In this document: positions 34,063 to 44,435 of the stretch, piece after piece | How positions within the stretch are numbered: position 1 is the stretch's first letter | Layout of the letters: every line of letters starts with the position of its first letter | Notes under the pieces: model-generated | What the model was told of the DNA's origin: nothing | Database searches by the model: none | Seen by the model: the letters and a program-made list of their open reading frames with translations, nothing else | Program-made: the position numbers and the translations under genes | Source: Membranipora membranacea | Taxonomy: Eukaryota > Bryozoa > Gymnolaemata > Cheilostomatida > Membraniporidae | Direction of reading: 5' to 3' | DNA: 64,000 nt | Assembly: GCA_914767715.1 (NCBI GenBank) | Contig: OU612069.1 | Location: 28,455,387-28,519,386, forward strand

Positions 34063-35171
34063 TTGGCTGTTAGGGTGTAAAATATAGGAGATTGAATGAC
34101 TAATGAAGGTGGTACAACATTATCTCAAGCGATTCTGATTGGTCAATAATACACTAAGTAGTAATAACAGTCCCCAATCCAATCACAACCACGCTAATAA
34201 TAGTACACATATATCAGCTGCATGTTTTTGCTCTTATTAATATGAACCAAGGAGTTAGAGACTGCTTGCATGAACATACCAAAATGTTACATAGACCCGA
34301 AACACAACATTAAAATAGAGAAATTTACCTGCAAAATAAACATGGGTAAAGAGCAACTTGAAAGTCAGGCCAGGTAATATCATTCATGAGCGTAAAGGCC
34401 GCTGTCCAAACCCAGGCTTAATTTGGGATAGCCCCATATTAAAATGTTGAATTGAAGTATTTTGTTCAAAACGATCTCTAAAAATTCAGATGGGACAGGC
34501 AACATAGCCTAGTGCATCCGCTTCAGGGGTAGACTGTGGAGGCAATAGCAATTTCCAGCAAATCTGAATATTATATCACTCTTGCAGAGACAGGCATTCA
34601 TGAAACAATGTACCTGCATTAATTTGAACAGAATTTCCAACAAAACATATTTTATACCTGACTTAAAAATGAAGAGAGAAAGCCCTACATTTCTTAGACA
34701 TGAATGATTTGGAACAACACATGCTTCCCTATATTTGTTTAGGATTACATTATATACAGCAGGAAGCTTGTGCAAACAAAAAATATATCCAATTCATTTT
34801 GCTCAGAAAATCTCTATAGCAGGCCATACAAATACAACCGAATCACTTAAAAATAAATAAATTTTTGTGGTATAAAGCAATAAAGTTGGACTTAATTTGC
34901 TAGAATTTTGAGCTGTCCCCCATTGCGCTCATAAGGCAGGTAAATTGGATCAAACCTGATCTTGTGTGGACTTTGCACCAAAATTACATAAACACAAACT
35001 AAAGTGATAACCATAGCTGCTCCCAAGTATCTCTGAGTAAAAGGGTTTTTAAATCAATAGTGATGAAAATGATATACAACATTGACCAAGCACTAAAGTT
35101 GCATTAGTGGTAGTAAAAAATCATAATGAATAATACTGATCGCCTTGAAAAACCTCTCCAGAGACAAAAGT

Positions 35172-35242
35172 TGCATTGGCCGGGAATTGAACCCGGGCCT
35201 CCCGCGTGGCAGGCGAGAATTCTACCACTGAACCACCAATGC
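35172..35242 (-). tRNA. tRNA-Gly (anticodon GCC), array unit C
   Basis: Identical to the unit B copy, including flanks. Confidence 0.95.
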
Positions 35243-35916
35243 TTGATGGGAAAAAGCAACTCTAAAATCTGATAATTGCGAATAGTTGATACTGGGAGTT
35301 ATCTCCCTTGGGTCACCCAATTAAAATGAGCTATGCAAATTATCACTATATCACTCAAAGCGATTGTTCAACTCCATGAGAAACATCGTGTACATATTAT
35401 GTATATCTATACATATCCACATACTAAAACATTCCCATAGTATAGATGTAGGAATTATGATTCTTTGACTTGGTAAGCATCCTCCCCTCAAGCTCATATC
35501 ATCAGACTTCTGATTTCAGAGGCCCAGGGCCACACATGAAAGGTTGTTTAGTTAAGTTGACCACACACTCCCCGGATCTCTCTTAAACATACCTTGTCCA
35601 GATTGGTGTTTCGGGATTCAAATTGTATTGTCCTGTAGCCAGTTACGTCAGTTAAATGGAAACATCAGGGCTGTGACTGTGCTCCATTGGTTTCTTCCTC
35701 AGCCTAATCCTTATACTCCATTACTCTTGTATCTCTATGGAACAATCCCAAATCAGTTGTTAGACGGTCCCTGCTATGGGATAAAGGCCTGGCCAGAGAG
35801 TAACAGACTGTGTACTAGATCACTTAATCTAAGAAGATATATAAACCGAGGCATCTATACCCGCTTTTATTGTGATCGGTCACAGATATTATCCTTGAAT
35901 TTTGCAAAAGCAAGCT

Positions 35917-35995
35917 CTCCGTGACAGGGAATCGAACCCTGGTCTCCCGCGTGACAGGCGTCACGCGGAAATACTCACCACTGTACTATCACGAA
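35917..35995 (-). pseudogene. tRNA-Asp pseudogene, unit C
   Basis: Same palindromic anticodon-arm change as in unit B, with identical flanks, so the change happened before the units multiplied or was spread by conversion. Confidence 0.85.
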
Positions 35996-37104
35996 TTGGC
36001 TGTTAGGGTGTAAAATATAGGAGATTGAATGACTAATGAAGGTGGTACAACATTATCTCAAGCGATTCTGATTGGTCAATAATACACTAAGTAGTAATAA
36101 CAGTCCCCAATCCAATCACAACCACGCTAATAATAGTACACATATATCAGCTGCATGTTTTTGCTCTTATTAATATGAACCAAGGAGTTAGAGACTGCTT
36201 GCATGAACATACCAAAATGTTACATAGACCCGAAACACAACATTAAAATAGAGAAATTTACCTGCAAAATAAACATGGGTAAAGAGCAACTTGAAAGTCA
36301 GGCCAGGTAATATCATTCATGAGCGTAAAGGCCGCTGTCCAAACCCAGGCTTAATTTGGGATAGCCCCATATTAAAATGTTGAATTGAAGTATTTTGTTC
36401 AAAACGATCTCTAAAAATTCAGATGGGACAGGCAACATAGCCTAGTGCATCCGCTTCAGGGGTAGACTGTGGAGGCAATAGCAATTTCCAGCAAATCTGA
36501 ATATTATATCACTCTTGCAGAGACAGGCATTCATGAAACAATGTACCTGCATTAATTTGAACAGAATTTCCAACAAAACATATTTTATACCTGACTTAAA
36601 AATGAAGAGAGAAAGCCCTACATTTCTTAGACATGAATGATTTGGAACAACACATGCTTCCCTATATTTGTTTAGGATTACATTATATACAGCAGGAAGC
36701 TTGTGCAAACAAAAAATATATCCAATTCATTTTGCTCAGAAAATCTCTATAGCAGGCCATACAAATACAACCGAATCACTTAAAAATAAATAAATTTTTG
36801 TGGTATAAAGCAATAAAGTTGGACTTAATTTGCTAGAATTTTGAGCTGTCCCCCATTGCGCTCATAAGGCAGGTAAATTGGATCAAACCTGATCTTGTGT
36901 GGACTTTGCACCAAAATTACATAAACACAAACTAAAGTGATAACCATAGCTGCTCCCAAGTATCTCTGAGTAAAAGGGTTTTTAAATCAATAGTGATGAA
37001 AATGATATACAACATTGACCAAGCACTAAAGTTGCATTAGTGGTAGTAAAAAATCATAATGAATAATACTGATCGCCTTGAAAAACCTCTCCAGAGACAA
37101 AAGT

Positions 37105-37175
37105 TGCATTGGCCGGGAATTGAACCCGGGCCTCCCGCGTGGCAGGCGAGAATTCTACCACTGAACCACCAATGC
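37105..37175 (-). tRNA. tRNA-Gly (anticodon GCC), array unit D
   Basis: Identical to the unit B and C copies. Confidence 0.95.
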
Positions 37176-37849
37176 TTGATGGGAAAAAGCAACTCTAAAA
37201 TCTGATAATTGCGAATAGTTGATACTGGGAGTTATCTCCCTTGGGTCACCCAATTAAAATGAGCTATGCAAATTATCACTATATCACTCAAAGCGATTGT
37301 TCAACTCCATGAGAAACATCGTGTACATATTATGTATATCTATACATATCCACATACTAAAACATTCCCATAGTATAGATGTAGGAATTATGATTCTTTG
37401 ACTTGGTAAGCATCCTCCCCTCAAGCTCATATCATCAGACTTCTGATTTCAGAGGCCCAGGGCCACACATGAAAGGTTGTTTAGTTAAGTTGACCACACA
37501 CTCCCCGGATCTCTCTTAAACATACCTTGTCCAGATTGGTGTTTCGGGATTCAAATTGTATTGTCCTGTAGCCAGTTACGTCAGTTAAATGGAAACATCA
37601 GGGCTGTGACTGTGCTCCATTGGTTTCTTCCTCAGCCTAATCCTTATACTCCATTACTCTTGTATCTCTATGGAACAATCCCAAATCAGTTGTTAGACGG
37701 TCCCTGCTATGGGATAAAGGCCTGGCCAGAGAGTAACAGACTGTGTACTAGATCACTTAATCTAAGAAGATATATAAACCGAGGCATCTATACCCGCTTT
37801 TATTGTGATCGGTCACAGATATTATCCTTGAATTTTGCAAAAGCAAGCT

Positions 37850-37928
37850 CTCCGTGACAGGGAATCGAACCCTGGTCTCCCGCGTGACAGGCGTCACGCG
37901 GAAATACTCACCACTGTACTATCACGAA
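37850..37928 (-). pseudogene. tRNA-Asp pseudogene, unit D
   Basis: Third copy of the palindromic variant, identical to those in units B and C. Confidence 0.85.
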
Positions 37929-39037
37929 TTGGCTGTTAGGGTGTAAAATATAGGAGATTGAATGACTAATGAAGGTGGTACAACATTATCTCAAGCGATT
38001 CTGATTGGTCAATAATACACTAAGTAGTAATAACAGTCCCCAATCCAATCACAACCACGCTAATAATAGTACACATATATCAGCTGCATGTTTTTGCTCT
38101 TATTAATATGAACCAAGGAGTTAGAGACTGCTTGCATGAACATACCAAAATGTTACATAGACCCGAAACACAACATTAAAATAGAGAAATTTACCTGCAA
38201 AATAAACATGGGTAAAGAGCAACTTGAAAGTCAGGCCAGGTAATATCATTCATGAGCGTAAAGGCCGCTGTCCAAACCCAGGCTTAATTTGGGATAGCCC
38301 CATATTAAAATGTTGAATTGAAGTATTTTGTTCAAAACGATCTCTAAAAATTCAGATGGGACAGGCAACATAGCCTAGTGCATCCGCTTCAGGGGTAGAC
38401 TGTGGAGGCAATAGCAATTTCCAGCAAATCTGAATATTATATCACTCTTGCAGAGACAGGCATTCATGAAACAATGTACCTGCATTAATTTGAACAGAAT
38501 TTCCAACAAAACATATTTTATACCTGACTTAAAAATGAAGAGAGAAAGCCCTACATTTCTTAGACATGAATGATTTGGAACAACACATGCTTCCCTATAT
38601 TTGTTTAGGATTACATTATATACAGCAGGAAGCTTGTGCAAACAAAAAATATATCCAATTCATTTTGCTCAGAAAATCTCTATAGCAGGCCATACAAATA
38701 CAACCGAATCACTTAAAAATAAATAAATTTTTGTGGTATAAAGCAATAAAGTTGGACTTAATTTGCTAGAATTTTGAGCTGTCCCCCATTGCGCTCATAA
38801 GGCAGGTAAATTGGATCAAACCTGATCTTGTGTGGACTTTGCACCAAAATTACATAAACACAAACTAAAGTGATAACCATAGCTGCTCCCAAGTATCTCT
38901 GAGTAAAAGGGTTTTTAAATCAATAGTGATGAAAATGATATACAACATTGACCAAGCACTAAAGTTGCATTAGTGGTAGTAAAAAATCATAATGAATAAT
39001 ACTGATCGCCTTGAAAAACCTCTCCAGAGACAAAAGT

Positions 39038-39108
39038 TGCATTGGCCGGGAATTGAACCCGGGCCTCCCGCGTGGCAGGCGAGAATTCTACCACTGAACC
39101 ACCAATGC
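39038..39108 (-). tRNA. tRNA-Gly (anticodon GCC), closing the array
   Basis: Intact gene. Its 3' side belongs to the repeated unit. Its 5' flank is different and resembles that of the copies at 28757 and 29087 (TATTTGGAGTT), marking it as the right-hand recombination border. Confidence 0.95.
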
Positions 39109-39536
39109 TTGATGAGAAATTTTAACTCCAAATACTGACAATATCCCATCGTACACAGTGTGTTTACTCCTTGGTTACAGAAGTATGTACGAAAGTACAT
39201 GAACAAAAAACATTTAATCACTCTCTCACGCAGGGCCCAATCCCAACAGTGCCATTTTCCAACTAAAGTGATCCCACCATGGGGATTACTATCCCAGGAG
39301 GGTACACAGTGGTAAAGACTCAAGTCTCACACTGAGTCTGGCAACCTCACAATTATATCAGAAATCTTAATTTGTCCGCAGTTAACAACTTTTTCATATT
39401 CCCCATTTATGACGCTTACTAGAATGATGGCATGATGTGAAATAGTCAGCAATGTGTATGAAGTTTATATATTAAATATATTCAACCCATTGACAATATT
39501 AATGATAAATTGGGAAAACAGCACAGAGCGACAACA

Positions 39537-39782
39537 CTATAGTGGGAAAACGGTTTGGTTGGAGAAAGTCCTAGTTAAATAATGGCGGTGGGAAATAACT
39601 GGACACTTTTGGAGTCGTTGCTCATCAAATCTGCAATCTTGTAGAAGATAGGACAGCGAGTTGATTTTGGAGAAGTTCCCAGAGCTTGTAGAAGTCGAGC
39701 ACTCTGACTTACTTGGTATCAATGTCATCATGTCATTATCATCTAATCCTTCTCTTAGCGGAACTTTCTGCAGTTTGAACAT
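39537..39782 (-). CDS. Uncertain 81-codon open frame
   Basis: The minus strand is open from ATG 39782 to TAG 39537. The product starts MFKLQKVPLREGLDDNDMMT, has a Ser-rich middle (CSTSTSSGNFSKINSLS) and has no membrane segment. The composition is more protein-like than most frames here, and it contains a donor-like GTAAGT after IPS, so it could also be a first exon. No homologue is recognised and chance cannot be excluded. Confidence 0.25.
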   Translation of the reverse strand: MFKLQKVPLREGLDDNDMMTLIPSKSECSTSTSSGNFSKINSLSYLLQDCRFDEQRLQKCPVISHRHYLTRTFSNQTVFPL

Positions 39783-40090
39783 CAGATTTTGAGTTGTGAT
39801 TTCCAGTGTGAAACAAGCCGCAAGCCAATATAATCAATTGCTGGATACATTTTATCTGCAATGAGATAGTAAGAGATATGGGACATTCAATATACAGCAG
39901 TTAGTGTCTGTTGAAGAGTGAGTCATGAGAAAAAGGCTGGAACGTGAGACATTAGTAGCCTCTCAGTAATGCACTATCAGATAACACTATTGGCAGACCC
40001 CTAAGGCTAACCTGTGTCCCAAACAACATCCATATATCTACACAGGGACATAGACCCCGAGCCAGCGGTATATTTACCGGGCACAAAAGT

Positions 40091-40272
40091 TGCATTGGCC
40101 GGGAATTGAACCCGGGCCTCCCGCGTGGCAGGCATACTGACAATATGCCATCGTACACAGCGTGTTTACTCCTTGGTTACAGAAGTATGCACGAATGTAC
40201 ATGTTAAACCCACCCCCCCCCCACGGGCCTCCCGTGTGGCAGGCGAGAATTCTACCACTGAACCACCAATGC
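40091..40272 (-). pseudogene. Scrambled tRNA-Gly: 5' part, 91-bp spacer, 3' part
   Basis: In sense, a tRNA-Gly 5' part (40272-40225, through the anticodon arm and into GGCCC) is followed by 91 bp. Then comes a 3' part (40133-40091) that repeats the anticodon arm and completes the T-arm and acceptor. The spacer, after a C-rich run, matches the normal 5' flank of the copy at 39038 (CATCGTACACAG, then GTTTACTCCTTGGTTACAGA). It therefore looks like a deletion/fusion between two neighbouring tRNA-Gly genes and not an intron. Confidence 0.75.
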
Positions 40273-40366
40273 TTGATGGAACAGGTCTCTCAGCCCAAAA
40301 AAAGGGTAAAAATATGTATGTATGTGTATGTTTCATACCAGTCAAATTAGATGTATCCTCCAGGTA

Positions 40367-40426
40367 TTTAATTTTCTCAATTTTCTCAATTTTCTCATTT
40401 TTCTCAATTTTCTCAATTTTCTCAAT
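40367..40426. repeat. 10-bp repeat TTTTCTCAAT
   Basis: About five to six near-exact units with one or two variants. It reads as EKIEKIEK on the minus strand and FSIFSIFS on the plus strand, so open frames here are repeat artefacts. Confidence 0.85.
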
Positions 40427-40570
40427 AATATATGACTTTCTCACTAATCAGACTGAGGTCCTGTCTGTAATACTGTGTAGTATTGTGAGGTAGTCAGTCT
40501 GCAACCACAAAAATCAATCTCTGACTGCGTCCTCACTTGACGATTCAAACGGTTCTGGGTAGTCTTTCAA

Positions 40571-40715
40571 GAAGGGTGAGCCATACTTTTCAAAGCAAAT
40601 TATCACAATCACTTCGCTCAAAATGATCGCTCATTTCACCTTTCAGTTAAACAAATTCAATCCCTGATAACGCACTCTCAATGCATTAGTTCCATCAATG
40701 AGTGAGCAGTTTTGG
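40571..40715. mobile_element. Left-half remnant of the GGGGTCT MITE
   Basis: AAAGCAAATTATCACAATCA followed by CTTCGCTCAAAATGATCGCTC matches the left inverted repeat of the element at 27895. Later GATAACGCACTC and CATCAATGAGTGAGC resemble its centre. The termini are not preserved. Confidence 0.45.
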
Positions 40716-41773
40716 CGACATTGAGATTTGCTGCGTGACGTGTAATGTCATCTTCTTTTCTGCAGCATACATAACCTTATCAATTTTCCGAGTGATACAT
40801 ATCTGCTTGTTGTCCGAATTTCCTCATTCTGAAAGTTCTCTCCATGTTGGTTACAATGAACATGCCACGGCATCCTCATTTCTCTAACATAGAATTGACC
40901 TTCATTCTTGACGTGGCAGGCCAGGTTTTGTTTGCATGGAAAAGGACATTATGTTTAGCAAAAGGAAAGACATCGAGTCCCGATGGTGTTTCAATAACAG
41001 ACAACACCCCTGACAGGTCTCTCATCATGTTCCAGTTCCAGACCATCCCAATCATCCTAGGTATCTCCCATACCGACATTCGTGATCTTGACTAAGACAT
41101 GTAGCTCACTGATGAACTAGACTATAATTACCAAATATACCAGTCAGTTTACAAGAATGACTTCATATAGCAAGTGCAAGTACACTGAGTATAGGGAAGT
41201 TTTACGCCTATAACAGTCGGAGGGAACAAGAGAACCCCCTCAAATAGAAGGAAGGTTAATTTTAGAAAATGAGCTATTTCTTTAGTTGACTTGTGTATGA
41301 GATATGCAATGCTCAATGTGGTGAATTTGAGTAGTGGACAAGGGGCGGGTGCCTTTAAAATAGCAACTTTGCGCCGATGAGTTGGTGGAAAGCAAACCTC
41401 CCTGCACTGGTTTGGCTTAGAGTATAAGAATGAGAGTGATGGGGCAGACATTGTTGCACTGAAACAATGAAGAGTTGGCAGCCTCCCTGGTTGCGCAACA
41501 GCGTAGACCCAACGAATATATCAAGATACTGTAACTGACAATATGCACCGAGGGCTGGAAATGATGGATTGAGAGGCATATCAACCAACAGGGATGGCTT
41601 CATGCTGCAGGGGCCGGGCATGAGGAGGTTGTATTAGAAAAGGCCTGTAAACAGCGGATTTAAAGCATCAATCATTCTAATTTAAAGACCCCTGGGCCAG
41701 TTGAACATACGCTAGGCAAAAATCTAAGTTGCTCGATCCTGGGCCTGGTAATAACTCTCCCATACACAAAAGT

Positions 41774-41844
41774 TGCATTGGCCGGGAATTGAACCCGGGC
41801 CTCCCGCGTGGCAGGCGAGAATTCTACCACTGAACCACCAATGC
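41774..41844 (-). tRNA. tRNA-Gly (anticodon GCC), last of the cluster
   Basis: Intact 71-nt gene. Upstream GGAGTTG is at the standard 14-bp spacing, although the surrounding flank is otherwise unlike the array copies. A TTTT terminator is present. A 21-bp remnant of the GGGGTCT MITE end (41673-41693) lies about 80 bp downstream. Confidence 0.95.
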
Positions 41845-42437
41845 TTGATGAGGGAGAGCAACTCCATAAGAAAACTGATGTACATGTATATACATTGAGT
41901 TAGCTCAGATCAACCTGCACAGCTGGAGTCAAGGACCTTGCAGCATTACAATACAATGACTCACCATTCTCACTCTGTAGTAGCTGATCTGTGAGCCCCA
42001 AGGTTGGACATAAGACTGTACACGACCAGCTGCTGCCAACTCCAGTGGGTCATATCTGACTTGATCAAAACTTTCTCCCTAGTGTGGGTCTTTCTCTTAT
42101 CCTTCCAACAGCCTTCAGATTTGTCACAAAATAGTGAATATCATCATCTTCATATCTGCAGCATACAAGACAATACCACTGCAGGCGTCTCTTAGCTATT
42201 TTAATGTACATTTATATATTTTTACACTGTCTATAATCTGTTACTAATATTTTGAACTTGTTCTTCACATTGGTTACAATCATTGATATCATTTTTATAT
42301 ACCTTGGTGGTTACAATGGAATGCATCTGTAACCTAGTCTGATTTTGTGTTATATACACAAATGGATGGAAACTATTTGGCAGAGAAATCCCATTCCATG
42401 TGGAAAATGAGTGAATGCCATGTTTCAAAACTATTCT

Positions 42438-42704
42438 GGGGGGTCTCTCAATTACAAACGGTCAACATCACTACCTGGTTTTACACTCTGTGAAATCGAG
42501 TCTCACTCAGTGTATGTGCAAAACCTGCTATGGTCTTGCTTTCAAATTTCTCGCTCATTGATAGAACTAGTTACAATTTTGAATTACATTCTCATTCTAA
42601 GTGAGCGATTTGGAAACAAATTTGTCTAATTGAAAGACCAACTGAGTGATGCGATAGTGATAATTTGCTTAAAAAACCACGGCTCATTCTTGTTGAAAGA
42701 CCCC
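42438..42704. mobile_element. Diverged full-length GGGGTCT MITE
   Basis: The left end GGGGGGTCTCTCAATTACAA and right end CATTCTTGTTGAAAGACCCC are inverted. Internal words TCTCGCTCATTGATAGAACT, AGTGAGCGATTTGG and GCGATAGTGATAATTTGCTT match the copy at 27895-28195. It is about 267 bp long and older than that copy by divergence. Confidence 0.75.
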
Positions 42705-44252
42705 TTTGTTGTTGTGAGCAATGAACTAGATGTAGTTCATCATTGGTTGGTCAAAGGAGAGGACAGGTAAAATTTGATGAGCTAGATAAAGTTTAGATTG
42801 AGGTAGCTATTAAATCATGCTGGAATTTGCAGCTGCAAAACACTTAGAATTAGCTGAGTATCATAAGATGGAATCGTAATGGCTTTTTCAGCTTGAATCA
42901 GAAGAAATGGGAATAATGCACTTACCTTGTATACATGCTCTGGTGTTGTCTGCTAAAGATGGCTGTCTTTGATCACATTACCTTTGATGAGAGGACAACT
43001 AATAATAATATTATTTTGTTTTATGAAATGAAATGAGAATAGGGTGGCTCAACTTGCACTGTGGCTCAACATATCTGTCTTATGCAGTGTTTAAAGAGAG
43101 TGGGAACTGAGTACCCCCAAATAAATTTAGAGGAGGAACATTGAGAAAACAGTTCCCACTGGAATCTGTGCATACAACTGGGTGAAAACGTCTCATTTTG
43201 ACCATCAATCATCGATCATCTGTGAAAATCTATATTTCTCCATAATTTCTATGATAAATTTGATATGAATATTGCAAAAAAAAAACTGAAGCATTTTTCG
43301 ACCCGTCGAGCAGAGTACCCACAAAGAGAGAATTCTGATGTCTGATGTGTTAGCTCAATTTATGTTTGCTTGAAGGACTTTGAGAAGTGTCAATACTTGC
43401 CTGTCCCACCGCAGCCTTGGTTTATCTACTCGCCATCTCCAGGCTACCATAACGATCAATTAGTGTCCTCAAATATTTTAAAGCGTGAATCTCAGGCAGT
43501 TCTCAATAGTCTTCTCTTCTATGGACTCATAGACTCATCTTCCTGATTGCATGCTGTTTGCTGTCATTCAATACAAACTCTACCAGGCCTATTACTAGCC
43601 ATGGAGACAGGCAAGCATTGTCATTTCAGCACACAGAGTTCTTATTGACCCCCCAGAACAGTAACCCATCAATCAGTATCTCCCTAAATGTACTATTGGT
43701 GAGAATTTAAAACTGGCATCACAAACCTCGGACATAGACAGTACATTCCATGCTGTGCATCCATACTACTTTATAGAACGCGCAGCTCGTACCATGTAAC
43801 AATCGATGCAAGTATGCTGAGTCTGAGTTGAAATTTTTATTCCCAATGTAGACTAGCATCAAGAGGTGAAAACCTTTGACCGCTCCAATTAAGAGTTGTG
43901 CTCTCTTGTATATGGGTACTCGCGAATACAAAGATAAAATAGGAATACACTCTTTATGTTGGCTGTCAGACCAAAAACGATAGGTTCCGGTTCTTGTAAA
44001 TGAATTGATATGCATTTATATTACTAAATGACTGATATATACAAAATTTATATAAATCAGTGTGTAAATGTGTCAATGAAACTACTCACAACTGGTAGTA
44101 AAATGGAAAATTTATTCTCACAGTTGATCCCATCTGAAAAGAAGCGGATAAGTGATGGCGGTAGCAAGGCGATGTTATGACTTTTTGTTTTGTTTTTATT
44201 TCATCAAAGACATTAAATATGGGAGTGAAGTAGTGATGAGGTCAACACGCTG
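42705..44252. other. No gene recognised
   Basis: Intergenic DNA after the tRNA cluster, with short frames only (for example 43719-44015 minus). Nothing is supported as an exon or RNA gene. Confidence 0.4.
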
Positions 44253-44435
44253 CGATAGCTGTGGCAATAGCTGTGACGATAGCTGTGACGATAGCTGTGA
44301 CGACAGCTGTGACGATAGCTGTGACGATAGCTGTGACGATAGCTGTGACAATAGCTCTGACGATAGCTGTGACGATAGCTGTGACGACAGCTGTGACGAT
44401 AGCTGTGACGATAGCTGGCACGATAGCTGTGACGA
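44253..44435. repeat. 12-bp minisatellite AGCTGTGACGAT, about 15 units
   Basis: Near-perfect units of AGCTGTGACGAT with scattered changes (GACGAC, GACAAT, CTCTGACG, GGCACG). Because 12 is a multiple of three, several frames stay open: plus (CDDS)n or (TIAV)n, minus (IVTA)n. The 100-codon plus frame at 44152-44454 is therefore not evidence for a gene. Confidence 0.9.

Larger units (their letters stand above)
31017..39037. repeat. Four-unit tandem array carrying tRNA-Gly and tRNA-Asp
   Basis: Units are A 31017-33238 (2222 bp), B 33239-35171, C 35172-37104 and D 37105-39037 (1933 bp each). A further tRNA-Gly at 39038-39108 closes the array, after which similarity stops. Each unit begins with a minus-strand tRNA-Gly and has a tRNA-Asp or its pseudogene about 750 bp in. 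B, C and D look identical wherever I compared them. A differs from them at a handful of single bases, by a 288-bp insertion plus its 8-bp duplication, and by lacking 7 bp in tRNA-Asp. The tRNA-Gly at each border suggests growth by unequal recombination there. Confidence 0.95.

Noticed and set aside
40166-40444. Repetitive EKIEKIEK protein on the minus strand
   Set aside because: Translation of a 10-bp repeat joined to the scrambled tRNA-Gly.
40844-41621. Adjacent plus and minus frames of 80-100 codons suspected to be a decayed retroelement
   Set aside because: I found no reverse transcriptase or integrase motif in any frame.
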